Part shown: positions 9,108 through 17,347 of the stretch, piece after piece
How positions within the stretch are numbered: the stretch's first letter is position 1
How the letters are laid out: every line of letters starts with the position of its first letter
NCBI GenBank assembly: GCA_029938635.1
Contig: JAOZUQ010000007.1
Coordinates: 1-32,352 of the forward strand
Length of the DNA stretch: 32,352 bases
Direction: 5' to 3'
Source of the DNA: Candidatus Aminicenantota bacterium
GTDB lineage: Bacteria > Acidobacteriota > Aminicenantia > UBA2199
Made by a program: the position numbers and the translations under genes
The notes under the pieces: generated by a model
Database searches by the model: none
The model's input: the letters and a program-made list of their open reading frames with translations, nothing else
What the model was told of the DNA's origin: nothing

Positions 9108-10289
9108 CTATATAATTCCCAGAGCTTTTCCGCCCTTTTTAAAGCCCTCCAGAATAAACTCAAGATCTTCATCTGAATGAGTTGCAGAAAAAGAAGTTCT
9201 AATTAGTGTCTCTTCAGGTGGAACAGCTGGAGCAACTACAGGATTAGTAAATATTCCGAATTCTTTTAAAAAATACCATAACTTAAATGTCTTCTCTTGA
9301 TCATTAATTAAAACGGGAATTATTGGAGATTCGGAATTACCTGTATCATATCCCATTGCTGAGAACTCTCTGATCATTGTTTTTGTAATCTCCCAAAGAC
9401 GTTCTCTTCTCCACGGTTCAGTTTTAATAATCTCAAGAGCCATATCAGCTGCTGCTATAGCTGCAGGTGTAATAGATGCAGAAAAAATAAGTGACCTTGC
9501 CATATGTTTTATATACTGTATAACCTTTTTGTCTCCCGCCACAAAACCACCTAAAGAGGCAAAGGCTTTTGAAAAAGTAGTGGTTATCAAATCAACCTCA
9601 CCCTCCATTCCAAAATGTTCACATGTTCCTCTTCCGTTCTTCCCCATTACCCCGACACCATGTGCATCATCAACAATTACTCTTGCATTATATTTCTTAG
9701 CTATTTTGATTATTTCAGGAATATTTGCAAGATCGCCTTCCATACTAAACACACCATCAACAATGATTACTTTACCCTTATCATCAGGGATTCTCTTAAT
9801 TTTCTCCTCCAGGTCATTCATATCGTTATGATTAAATTTTACAATTTTGGAAAAGGATAATCTTGCAGATTCCATTACTGAGGCGTGTACCAAGCGATCA
9901 ACCAAGATTATATCATTTCGCCCGGCAACTGCAGGAATAACCCCCAAATTAACCTGGAATCCGGTTGAGAAAGTCAAAGCTTCATCTCTTCCCATAAAAT
10001 CAGCAAGTTTTTTCTCTATATCAACATGAAGAGAATAAGTACCATTAAGAAATCTTGAACCACATGTAGAGGATCCGAATTTATCTGTTGCATCTTTAGA
10101 TGATTTCTTTATCCTCTCATCATCAAAGAGTCCAAGATAATTGTTTGATCCAACCATAAGTGTTTTCTTACCGCCAACCCATACATAATTACCCTCAACA
10201 TTATCTATTTGTGTAAAATAGGGATACAACCCTGAAGCTTTTGCTTCTTCTGCTCGTGTAAAATTAAAACATTTTTCAAAAACATCCAT
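9108..10289 (-). CDS. Alpha-oxoamine synthase of the serine palmitoyltransferase-like clade
   Basis: This 393-residue PLP enzyme condenses an amino acid with an acyl thioester and releases CO2. The PLP lysine is Lys241 in TTFSKAFASLGGFVAG; DDAH at 207-210 supplies the Asp and His that hold PLP. The N terminus (EEAKASGLYPYF, then GSNNYLGL) and the FSKxFASLGG motif resemble Bacteroidetes-type serine palmitoyltransferase and cysteate acyltransferase more than BioF or Kbl. There are no bioA, bioB, bioD or tdh genes nearby. It follows the barrel gene after 27 bases and has AGGAG before its ATG. Neighbours are an acyltransferase, a patatin and a lipid-type exporter, so I infer it makes a sphingoid or sulfonolipid-like base. 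The amino acid used (Ser, Cys, cysteate, Gly or Ala) cannot be read from the sequence; BioF/Kbl activity remains possible. Confidence 0.85.
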   Translation of the reverse strand: MDVFEKCFNFTRAEEAKASGLYPYFTQIDNVEGNYVWVGGKKTLMVGSNNYLGLFDDERIKKSSKDATDKFGSSTCGSRFLNGTYSLHVDIEKKLADFMGRDEALTFSTGFQVNLGVIPAVAGRNDIILVDRLVHASVMESARLSFSKIVKFNHNDMNDLEEKIKRIPDDKGKVIIVDGVFSMEGDLANIPEIIKIAKKYNARVIVDDAHGVGVMGKNGRGTCEHFGMEGEVDLITTTFSKAFASLGGFVAGDKKVIQYIKHMARSLIFSASITPAAIAAADMALEIIKTEPWRRERLWEITKTMIREFSAMGYDTGNSESPIIPVLINDQEKTFKLWYFLKEFGIFTNPVVAPAVPPEETLIRTSFSATHSDEDLEFILEGFKKGGKALGII

Positions 10290-10316
10290 TTATTACTCCT
10301 TATGATTTTGTAGACA

Positions 10317-11690
10317 CTAAAAATTGAATTTCAACCCAAAAAAGACTTCATCGAGATCTTTAACTTTTCCGAATACTGTCGAATCTTTACCATCTAACAA
10401 TCTTATACCTAAACTGATTTCTATATTATCTATAGGTTTAAAGGTTATTGAAGGGGAATAAATAAAAGCATAATTATTTTTCAAATCTTTGAAATCCTTT
10501 ATTTCAATTCCTCCTGTTAGTGGCATTATCTTTATTTTTTTGTCCATCAATTCCCATTCCATACCAAACATAAAATAATCTTCCAGATTTTCTGCTCCTC
10601 TCTCATGAACAAATCCGTGAAGATATTGGAAATTTAAATAAATCCCATTTTTGAATGTATAATCGGCTCCGATTACATATTTAACGTATGGTTTGTTATC
10701 CAGAGCAATTGAATCAAACATTCCCATTCCAAGAGAAGTAAGATCAGAGATCATCATTATCTCTTCAGGAAAAGTGACAGCTACCTCTGCCCAAACGCCA
10801 ATTTGACCAAGAGCTCCAGCCAGATCTGCCCCGACAATATTCAATTCCGGAAAAATAAGTTCACTATAGATATCAACTGTACCTGGAATAGCTGTTGGGG
10901 TTAATACTGATTTATTAAGAAGAGGTAAACTATCTCTTGTGTGAACATAGCTTAAAGATAAATCGAAATCCAAAATGCTCTTTGAGACTTTAATTCCAGT
11001 TATAGACCCCTCTTTTATGTTGTTTTCAGGTAAAATAATTTTATCAGATAGGTTACCAACAATTATACCATCAGGGAGATCTCCTGAAGGTGACAGAGCT
11101 GCTGCCAGATCTCCCAATGGCAAAATAGAAGGTGTAAATTGAGGGAAATACACTAGTACAATTGTAAAATCTCCAGGATAAAACGAAATTTTTATTCCGT
11201 CAGAACCTAAATGCCTTCCAAAATCCCATATGTCTTCGAGATCATTTGGATTAAGGTTATCGGTTGGATTCAGTTTGTCTCCAGTTCCCCATGCGACCCG
11301 TTGTTTCCCTATGCGAATATCGATATTGTCAGAAACAACTCCCAGAAGATCTACATAAGCTTCCTTTATCACTAAATCCCATGGAGAAATTTTGTTCCTA
11401 TCAACCAGATCAATGCTACTTTGTACATTTGAAAACCCTAATGATCTCACCCATAACTCACTATAAAAGTGAACTTTTTCAAGAGGTTTTACTTCGGCTT
11501 TAAGATCAAGTCTGTATTCTTTCCAAGAAAATTTATTCCCATTTTCCAAGAGTAATCTGTTGTCAGTCTGAAAATACCCACTCCATTTCAACTCTTTCTC
11601 AGAGGACTCATCCTCTTGAGCATTTAAGATTGGAGTAAAAGAGAATAAGAATATTAAACATATCAGTATAAAGAATTTTTTATTTTTCAT
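10317..11690 (-). CDS. Outer-membrane beta-barrel of the RND/LolA-like lipid route (DUF1302-like)
   Basis: The protein has 457 residues, a signal peptide (MKNKKFFILICLIFLFSF..NAQ) and many alternating amphipathic strands ending in Phe (KFNF at the C terminus). The signature IRIGKQRVAWG...NPTD lies at residues 125-144. The same signature is in the barrel at 21302-22567, and both mature N termini begin with a WSGY/FSGY strand. I start at the ATG at 11688-11690: it begins the signal peptide, has AAGGAT upstream, and lies 19 bases past the carrier stop. The open frame runs further upstream to 11762, but that would overlap the carrier gene and lack a signal peptide. It probably receives or inserts the cargo at the outer membrane. 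It could also be a porin-like uptake protein working in the opposite direction. Confidence 0.82.
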   Translation of the reverse strand: MKNKKFFILICLIFLFSFTPILNAQEDESSEKELKWSGYFQTDNRLLLENGNKFSWKEYRLDLKAEVKPLEKVHFYSELWVRSLGFSNVQSSIDLVDRNKISPWDLVIKEAYVDLLGVVSDNIDIRIGKQRVAWGTGDKLNPTDNLNPNDLEDIWDFGRHLGSDGIKISFYPGDFTIVLVYFPQFTPSILPLGDLAAALSPSGDLPDGIIVGNLSDKIILPENNIKEGSITGIKVSKSILDFDLSLSYVHTRDSLPLLNKSVLTPTAIPGTVDIYSELIFPELNIVGADLAGALGQIGVWAEVAVTFPEEIMMISDLTSLGMGMFDSIALDNKPYVKYVIGADYTFKNGIYLNFQYLHGFVHERGAENLEDYFMFGMEWELMDKKIKIMPLTGGIEIKDFKDLKNNYAFIYSPSITFKPIDNIEISLGIRLLDGKDSTVFGKVKDLDEVFFGLKFNF

Positions 11691-11709
11691 AGCAATCCTT
11701 AACTGGTTT

Positions 11710-12462
11710 TTATCTACTAAGATATCTTTTTGAAAATTTTGCATCGGATAAATTCGAATCAAATTTTACATCTGAAATTATCATCTTTGTTTTATGCTTT
11801 TTTCTCAGATCTTCCATTTCAGATTCTTTAGATATCCAATACTCATTAATTTTTTCAATTTTAGATCTTCTCATTATCTTATAAAGCTTTTTCCCTTTAT
11901 TATAATGTTCGATCATGACTGGATAAAAATTATCTGTTCTTACCCACATGATTAATTTCGAATATTCTGTTTTTATCCCTTTCTTAGGATCAAGCTGAAG
12001 AACATACGCATTCTCTTCTGTCTTTAGTAATTTCGAATTATACTTATCTGCAAACCTGATAGCTTCCATATCTTCGTAAGAAAAATCTGTACCGGCAAAT
12101 TTTGTGTTTTTCACATGAGATGCAATTCTTCTAACTTTTTTAAATGCCGGCAAGTAAAAGTACATAACATCTTTGGGAAGTGACAGAAATGCAATTCCTT
12201 TCTGATCAGCCGGTGAAAGAAATTTAACTATTCTTTTATCACTCCCTTTCTGAAGCATACTCATCTTACGTATTTTTTCTTTTCCTTTCTTGTCAATTAA
12301 TACTAATTTGATTGTCAAAGCCTGATCTTTAGGAGCATTGATAACATTATCTGCTTTTTCAAGGATTTGTAATGCTGAAATCTGGTTGTTTGCACTCAAA
12401 CCTTGTGACAAAAATATGCTAATACTAAAGATAATTAAACTTAATACAGTGATTTTTTTCAT
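11710..12462 (-). CDS. LolA-like periplasmic carrier (outer-membrane lipoprotein-sorting family)
   Basis: The protein has 250 residues. A signal peptide ends near residue 24, followed by a half-barrel of strands like LolA/LolB. Features shared with the homologue at 17344-18105 include a YFYLPAFKKVRRI segment (101-113), the GTDFSYEDM motif (124-132), and a late WxSKESEMEDLRKK region. It lacks a lipobox, so it is soluble in the periplasm. Proteins of this fold bind acyl chains in a hydrophobic cavity and shuttle them between membranes. It directly follows the exporter gene (TAA then ATG, no gap) and has AAGGAG before its start. It is the likely carrier between the exporter and the barrel encoded next. 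Confidence 0.88.
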   Translation of the reverse strand: MKKITVLSLIIFSISIFLSQGLSANNQISALQILEKADNVINAPKDQALTIKLVLIDKKGKEKIRKMSMLQKGSDKRIVKFLSPADQKGIAFLSLPKDVMYFYLPAFKKVRRIASHVKNTKFAGTDFSYEDMEAIRFADKYNSKLLKTEENAYVLQLDPKKGIKTEYSKLIMWVRTDNFYPVMIEHYNKGKKLYKIMRRSKIEKINEYWISKESEMEDLRKKHKTKMIISDVKFDSNLSDAKFSKRYLSR

Positions 12463-14775
12463 TTATTTTTTCTCCTTTTTGATATTATTTAAATGATTTT
12501 TTGTTTTATTTAAAATTCGACTAAATTCCCCAATGAAATTTGCCTTTGTTACCAAAATTACGGCAGGAAGTATTGTTATGGCACCAATTCCTGAGCCGAC
12601 CATTGTAAGTGCGATCAACACTCCAAATCGTTGAAGAGGGATCATGTTGGCTAAAACCAGGACCAGAAAACCCATCATAACAGTTATTACATTTATCAAA
12701 ATAGCTCTGCCGGTTGTTTCTAAAGTTTTCTGGAGTGCATTTAATCCATTTTTATGTTTTTTTGTTTCTAATTTAAATCTGCTGACAAAATGTATCGAAT
12801 AATCAATCCCGATTCCAATAGATATACTTCCCACCAGGACTGTTGCTATATCAAGCGGGATTGAAAAGTAACCCATAAACCCAAACAAAACCAAGAGTGT
12901 AAACCCTATAGGTAACAACCCTATAATTCCTCCAATGAATGAACGTAATAAAAAAACGAGCGAAATAAAAACTAATATAATTGCCAGCACCATACTCTGG
13001 AACTGGCTATTCATAATGCTATCATCAAGGTTTTGATATATTAATGGCATTCCTGACTGACTAAAGCTAATGACTGAGCTATCTAAACTTTCAATAAATT
13101 TATCTACAGCTTTTACCAGATCCTTCAACTTTTTTGTGTCTGCATTAGCGATTGTAGCTTGGATAATGGCTTCAGTTTTTTCATCATTAACAAGTTGGCT
13201 TAATACATCTTCTCCATCCAAAAGAAACCATAAGTTAGTAACCTTTTCTTTGCTGTCCGGAATCATCCGGCCTTCACCCATAACATCAGACATCTCAATA
13301 ATTAGATCTGCAACTGATTGAGCATTACTAACATTGTCTTGAGAATCTAAAAAATCTCCCATTAGTTTCATTTCATTGAGGATAATTGGATCTTGTATAT
13401 CGCCTTTAACCAGAATTTGAATTGGGATTGAACCCCCAAACTTTTTCACCATTAATTCTTCAGTATTTCTTATCTCACTTCCTTTTTTGAAGTAATCAAT
13501 CATATCAACCTTACGCTCGATTCTAGGGATTCCAATGATACCAATAATAGCAATTATAACTCCACCAACTACAATCAGTTTAGAATTATTCAACACCCAT
13601 GTTCCAAATTTATCCATAAAAATGATGATCCCTGTTTTCTTCTCTGTACTTTTCATCATTGACTTTAATCTACTTTTTACCGGAAGTAAGTATAAAACTG
13701 AGGGGACAAAAGTGATCGAAATAATTAATGAAAATAATACTCCAAGACTTGAAAATAGTCCGAATTCCTGGATCAATGTTAAATATGAACCAAAAATGAA
13801 TGCAATAAAACCCACTGCTGTAGTTATCGCTGTCAGAATTACCGGGATCCCTATTTTCCCAAGTGCATTTATGGATTTTTTCTTTTTATCAGTATTATCT
13901 TTTATCTCTTCATCAAATATGTTGATGACATGAATACAATATGCAGTTCCAATTGCAATTAAAATTATTGGAATTATATTGGAGATCGCTGTAAGAGAAA
14001 CATTGAAAATACTCATTGTTCCAAGAACCCATATTGTGCTCATTGAGACTGAAATCAGTGGAAGAAACACTCCCCTGAAAGATCGAAAACTCAAATACAA
14101 TGAAAGGAATATAAGTGTCAATATTAACGGAATTAGAAATTTAAGATCATTTAAAACAATTTTACTCATTTCGATCATTTGAAATGGCATTCCTCCAAAA
14201 TAGTGATTTCCTTTAAGATCAATATCGGAAATAAGCTTTTTCAGGTTTTTTGCAACTTCAATTTTATTAAAATCTTCATCAATCCTGCAAATGATCAGAG
14301 TAGTTTTTGAATCATATGATACTAATTTATCTCTATACATATCTTTAGAAAGAACATAACTTTTCAACTCTTCTAATTTCTTCTCTGCTTTTGGAAGATC
14401 ATATTCGTCTATAAGACGTCCTATTTCTATTCCGTCAATTCCCTTTTTAATATCTAAAACATTTGTTAGGCTTGTAACATAAGATACCCCGTCAAGAAAT
14501 TTGATTTTGTCTGTTAAATCTGCAATATTTTTGATTGTATTCTTGTTGAATATTTCATCTGTTTCTATTGCAATCAAGGCAAGAGAATTTCCCCCATACT
14601 CATCTCCAATATAATTAAATAACTTTACATCAGGATCATTTTGAGGGAGAGCACTTATTATATCAGGGTTTATCTTAAGATCCTTAAGGAAAAACCCAAA
14701 AATTAAAGTCAATACCAATGTTACAAATACTACCAGTTTACTATTCTTTATCACAAACTCAGAAAATTTTTTCAT
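12463..14775 (-). CDS. RND-superfamily lipid exporter (MMPL/HpnN-like)
   Basis: The protein has 770 residues in two similar halves, each with one helix, a periplasmic domain of about 170 residues, and five more helices. The second half has a proton-relay-type motif, GIGIDYSIHF, near residue 657. The matching place in the first half reads GTAYCIHV (near 278) and lacks the Asp. MMPL/HpnN-type members move lipids such as hopanoids or mycolate glycolipids out of the inner membrane. There is no TolC or HlyD partner here; instead a LolA-like carrier and a barrel follow directly. That trio resembles the RND-DUF1329-DUF1302 sets known in Proteobacteria. GGAGG lies 10 bases before the ATG. Confidence 0.9.
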   Translation of the reverse strand: MKKFSEFVIKNSKLVVFVTLVLTLIFGFFLKDLKINPDIISALPQNDPDVKLFNYIGDEYGGNSLALIAIETDEIFNKNTIKNIADLTDKIKFLDGVSYVTSLTNVLDIKKGIDGIEIGRLIDEYDLPKAEKKLEELKSYVLSKDMYRDKLVSYDSKTTLIICRIDEDFNKIEVAKNLKKLISDIDLKGNHYFGGMPFQMIEMSKIVLNDLKFLIPLILTLIFLSLYLSFRSFRGVFLPLISVSMSTIWVLGTMSIFNVSLTAISNIIPIILIAIGTAYCIHVINIFDEEIKDNTDKKKKSINALGKIGIPVILTAITTAVGFIAFIFGSYLTLIQEFGLFSSLGVLFSLIISITFVPSVLYLLPVKSRLKSMMKSTEKKTGIIIFMDKFGTWVLNNSKLIVVGGVIIAIIGIIGIPRIERKVDMIDYFKKGSEIRNTEELMVKKFGGSIPIQILVKGDIQDPIILNEMKLMGDFLDSQDNVSNAQSVADLIIEMSDVMGEGRMIPDSKEKVTNLWFLLDGEDVLSQLVNDEKTEAIIQATIANADTKKLKDLVKAVDKFIESLDSSVISFSQSGMPLIYQNLDDSIMNSQFQSMVLAIILVFISLVFLLRSFIGGIIGLLPIGFTLLVLFGFMGYFSIPLDIATVLVGSISIGIGIDYSIHFVSRFKLETKKHKNGLNALQKTLETTGRAILINVITVMMGFLVLVLANMIPLQRFGVLIALTMVGSGIGAITILPAVILVTKANFIGEFSRILNKTKNHLNNIKKEKK

Positions 14776-14873
14776 TAACTAAAACCTCCACTATTTTATT
14801 ATCCAGTCTCATTATCCAATTCTGTACTGACTTTGAAGATGAGCCTCCAAATACAGTTCCAAGAAATTATTTT

Positions 14874-15512
14874 TCAGGTTTTTCTCCTGTAAATTCTATA
14901 CAAAACAAATACAACTATAAGTTCAGCAATTACCAATAGCTCCCAATGATAAGGGGATGGCATTTCCTTTAATAAGATGCTTCGAGAATCAAAAACAAAT
15001 GATATAAATATTACGGTAGAAGCTGTTATTAAAAACATCCAATCAATTTTATTGATTCTCAATATATAAGTTTTGCTTTTTAAATATGCTAAAAATAAAG
15101 CAAATAAGATCATTGTTATTGAAACCATTATTGGAGCCAGGACAGGCCCTACCCATGGCACAGGTATTAGAAAAAGAAGATCGTCTGTAATAATTGAAGC
15201 TGGCCATCCTAATGTAATTTTCAACCAGATATAATAGAAGATGTCCCAAATTCCGAAAGTATAAATAAAAAAACAAAGTTTTTCTAAAAAATCTCTCCCC
15301 GAAATCATACTTACGGTAATAAGCATTAATATTGTTGAGATTTCTCTTCCTATTTCGAATAGAAAAAGATTTGAGGGGATGTCTTTTAATGGAAAACAAA
15401 ATCCTTCAGGGTATATAATAGCTCTTAGGTATATAACTACAGCCGCTTCTAAAAAGCCCATTGCAATTCCAAAAAGAGTTATTTTCCAGAATTTTTTTAT
15501 TAATATTTTCAT
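14874..15512 (-). CDS. Six-helix membrane protein of unknown function
   Basis: The protein has 212 residues and about six predicted membrane segments: roughly 10-30, 47-68, 78-97, 112-145, 157-174 and 192-206. It has polar residues in or near helices that look conserved-type: GFLEAAVVIYLR, GREIST, WDIFYYIWLK, WPASIITDD and FLIPVPWVGPVLAP. I recall similar unnamed membrane proteins in several phyla but no assigned activity. It lies between the TetR gene and the exporter, with gaps near 100 bases on each side, so it is probably part of the lipid operon. The acidic and aromatic residues near the membrane could form an active site, but that is speculation. Confidence 0.75.
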   Translation of the reverse strand: MKILIKKFWKITLFGIAMGFLEAAVVIYLRAIIYPEGFCFPLKDIPSNLFLFEIGREISTILMLITVSMISGRDFLEKLCFFIYTFGIWDIFYYIWLKITLGWPASIITDDLLFLIPVPWVGPVLAPIMVSITMILFALFLAYLKSKTYILRINKIDWMFLITASTVIFISFVFDSRSILLKEMPSPYHWELLVIAELIVVFVLYRIYRRKT

Positions 15513-15613
15513 GTCCTCATCTTAATTTCAATAATTCTCAACTCCAGTATTCAGGTATTTTATTCCGGATTTAGACTCATTAAGTATTAAAATTGAAAAA
15601 TTCATATTGAGAA

Positions 15614-16189
15614 TCACCTTTTTACCAGCCCAAAAAACAACACTTCTAAAAGGTTATCAATATTTTTTTTTGTTTTTACAAAGTTACTTTCTGCAATCCA
15701 TGGATATTCCAAGCCTTTTAATGCAGTTACAATTGCAAAGGATGTAACATCTAAGTCTTTAACAACAAATTCTCCATCGCTTATCCCTTCTCTTAATAGT
15801 GTTTTGATTAATTCTATTTCAAATTCAAAGTAATCTTTTCTCAATTTTTCGATAAAACTATAGTTATCAAGATATTCGTCTTTCAACGCACTGTAAAAAT
15901 TTGCCAAATCATGAATAATCTTCATTCTGGTAACAACATATGCTTTAAGTTTCTCCTTTGTAGTATTTTTGCTGTTTATAGCTTTCATGAGTTCTATTTT
16001 CAAAACTTCAGTTTCTCTTTTGATAACTTCTTCGAAAATATCCTCTTTACTTGAGAAATAGTGATACAAAGAACTTTTTGCTTTACGTGCTGCCTTTGCA
16101 ATTTCATTCATGGTAGTTTTATTGAATCCGAATTTTGCAAATACAGATCTAGCAGCATTAATAATAATTTCTTTAATATTTTTATCCAT
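15614..16189 (-). CDS. TetR-family regulator of the lipid synthesis/export operon
   Basis: The protein has 191 residues. The TetR helix-turn-helix spans about residues 7-53 (KTTMNEIAKAARKAKSSLYHYF, then SSKEDIFEEVI). The C-terminal domain has no recognised ligand type, though long-chain acyl compounds are plausible given the neighbours. GGAG lies eight bases before the ATG. It is the first gene of the minus-strand unit running to the patatin gene. A promoter at 16242-16269 and a GACC/GGTC dyad at 16217-16241 lie upstream, so it probably represses itself and the operon. Confidence 0.88.
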   Translation of the reverse strand: MDKNIKEIIINAARSVFAKFGFNKTTMNEIAKAARKAKSSLYHYFSSKEDIFEEVIKRETEVLKIELMKAINSKNTTKEKLKAYVVTRMKIIHDLANFYSALKDEYLDNYSFIEKLRKDYFEFEIELIKTLLREGISDGEFVVKDLDVTSFAIVTALKGLEYPWIAESNFVKTKKNIDNLLEVLFFGLVKR

Positions 16190-16216
16190 TGCTAATACTC
16201 CTATTTAAAACACATG

Positions 16217-16241
16217 TCGACCATAATGGTCGAAAGGTCGA
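16217..16241. promoter_or_regulatory. Candidate TetR operator with three GGTCGA-type half-sites
   Basis: TCGACCAT and ATGGTCGA form a perfect 8-bp inverted repeat with a one-base spacer (16217-16233). A third half-site, GGTCGA, follows at 16236-16241. The array covers the predicted start site just downstream of the -10 at 16242-16247. Confidence 0.6.
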
Positions 16242-16269
16242 ATTATACACTCTGCTTGTTTTTTGTCAA
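16242..16269 (-). promoter_or_regulatory. Sigma70-type promoter of the lipid operon
   Basis: On the minus strand, TTGACA (16264-16269) and a perfect TATAAT (16242-16247) are 16 bases apart. It reads into the TetR gene at 16189 and on to the exporter and enzymes. The GACC/GGTC operator overlaps the predicted start. Confidence 0.65.
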
Positions 16270-16358
16270 GGATTAATTTAGTTTTTTTACAATTTAAAAT
16301 ATATTTTAAGTCTGATATTTGTTTTTTCTGATCTGAAACAGTTATATAAACCTGACTG

Positions 16359-16500
16359 TTATTTAATCTTTAATTTTCTTGATTTTATAAAATTGCTTAC
16401 CGTAAGTCTATTAACACTTAAAATTCTGGCGAGAGCACTTGCAGAGATATTTTTGTTTAATAATTCTTTTATTGTTTCTTCTTTTCCGGATAGATCAGTT
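16359..16500 (-). pseudogene. Serine recombinase (resolvase/invertase) C-terminal fragment
   Basis: A minus-strand frame of about 46 codons ends at TAA (16359-16361). It reads SGKEETIKELLNKNISASA, then LARILSVNRLTVSNFIKSR. This matches the short DNA-binding helix-turn-helix at the end of Tn3 resolvases and DNA invertases. The catalytic domain is missing: the frame meets a stop just upstream, where a transposase fragment on the other strand begins. It is the truncated remnant of a transposon resolvase. Confidence 0.5.
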
Positions 16501-16612
16501 CTCACAGTTTGGATCAAAGGTTATTCCTTCAACTGTAAGAGATGCTACTTATGTATTGGATGCAATTCTTGATAATGAGACCGAATTAAATAAACTTGAA
16601 TTAGCTACATGA
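16493..16612 (+). pseudogene. Tn3-family transposase (TnpA) internal fragment
   Basis: A plus-strand frame of about 39 codons reads DQFSQFGSKVIPSTVRDATY then VLDAILDNETEL, which resembles the segment of Tn3-family TnpA just before the conserved HTTDTAGYT region. It then diverges to a TGA at 16610-16612. There is no start codon and no N- or C-terminal part. It abuts the resolvase fragment on the opposite strand, so the two mark the scar of a deleted Tn3-type element. The rest of the 519-base gap between the TetR genes holds only the promoters and operators listed here. Confidence 0.5.
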
Positions 16613-16650
16613 AGTTCGTTGTTTTTCGCTCCGTTACTATCGAAACCCTA

Positions 16651-16679
16651 TTGACAAGGTCTGAAAAAAATACTATATT
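16651..16679 (+). promoter_or_regulatory. Sigma70-type promoter of the TetR-LolA-ABC operon
   Basis: TTGACA (16651-16656) and TATATT (16674-16679) are 17 bases apart. The predicted start near 16686 falls in the inverted repeat at 16684-16703. The promoter lies just beyond the Tn3 scar. Confidence 0.65.
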
Positions 16680-16683
16680 TATA

Positions 16684-16703
16684 TTGACCGAACGGTCGGT
16701 CAA
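16684..16703. promoter_or_regulatory. Candidate TetR operator (perfect 8-bp inverted repeat)
   Basis: TTGACCGA and TCGGTCAA are perfect inverted repeats around a 4-base spacer. The site lies between the -10 and the ATG at 16709 and covers the predicted start site. Its GACC/GGTC core resembles the operator at 16217-16241. Confidence 0.6.
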
Positions 16704-16708
16704 GCAAA

Positions 16709-17347
16709 ATGAGCGCATTAATAGTTAACAAAACAAAAAAAAAGGAAGATATAATCCTTGCTGCTTTAAAAGTGTTTGAAGAAAAGGGATTATCTAATTC
16801 AACTATAAAAGAAATTGCAGAGACGGCAGGTATTGGGAAGGGTACTATATATGAATATTTCAAGGATAAGAATGAGATAATTCACAATTCATTTTTTTAT
16901 TTTCAGAAATTTTTTGAAATGGATATGGGGAAAATACTACTTTCTAATGAGAAAGGGTCTTCAAAACTTAAAAATTTGATAAGATCAATAATGAGCGTAC
17001 TAAGAAGTGAAAACAACGATTATCTTGATCTTATGTTTGATTTTTGGGCGGAAGGAATAAAAGGGCATGAAAAGGGAGTTATGCTAACAGAAATGAACAA
17101 ATTCTACAGATCATATCGGAAATTGTTTGAAGATGTCCTTAGAGAAGGAATTAAAGATGGAAGTATTCGTAAAAATATTGATCCTTTTGAAACATCAAGT
17201 ATTATTATCGGAACATTGGATGGAGTAATGGTACAATGGATACTGGATAAAGAAGTAATTGATTTAAAAAAAATAGAAAAAAATCTGATTAACCTGATCC
17301 TGAATGGTGCCGGTGTCAGTTTAATAAAAAAGGAGGAATCCAAATGA
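16709..17347 (+). CDS. TetR-family regulator of the LolA/ABC trafficking operon
   Basis: The protein has 212 residues, with a TetR DNA-binding domain at about 10-56 (STIKEIAETAGIGKGTIYEYF, then KDKNEI). The C-terminal domain (about 80-200) has the DFWAEGIKG and LREGIKDG segments common in TetR proteins but no known ligand pocket I can name. The ATG is only about 23 bases from the predicted transcription start and has no clear ribosome-binding site, so its translation may be weak. Its stop overlaps the carrier start (ATGA). It heads a plus-strand operon and is probably autoregulated through the dyad at 16684-16703. Confidence 0.88.
   Translation: MSALIVNKTKKKEDIILAALKVFEEKGLSNSTIKEIAETAGIGKGTIYEYFKDKNEIIHNSFFYFQKFFEMDMGKILLSNEKGSSKLKNLIRSIMSVLRSENNDYLDLMFDFWAEGIKGHEKGVMLTEMNKFYRSYRKLFEDVLREGIKDGSIRKNIDPFETSSIIIGTLDGVMVQWILDKEVIDLKKIEKNLINLILNGAGVSLIKKEESK

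Noticed and set aside
9108-10289. BioF (biotin) or Kbl (threonine breakdown) as the primary call
   Set aside because: The motifs FSKAFASLGG and EEAKASGLYPYF fit SPT-like enzymes better, and no biotin or tdh genes are nearby; kept as an alternative.
15049-15399. Minus-strand 116-codon frame
   Set aside because: Shadow of the six-helix membrane protein in another frame; no start signal or domain.
7483-15512. A complete ceramide pathway
   Set aside because: No ketosphinganine reductase or ceramide synthase was recognised here; only the synthase, acyltransferase and hydrolase are supported.
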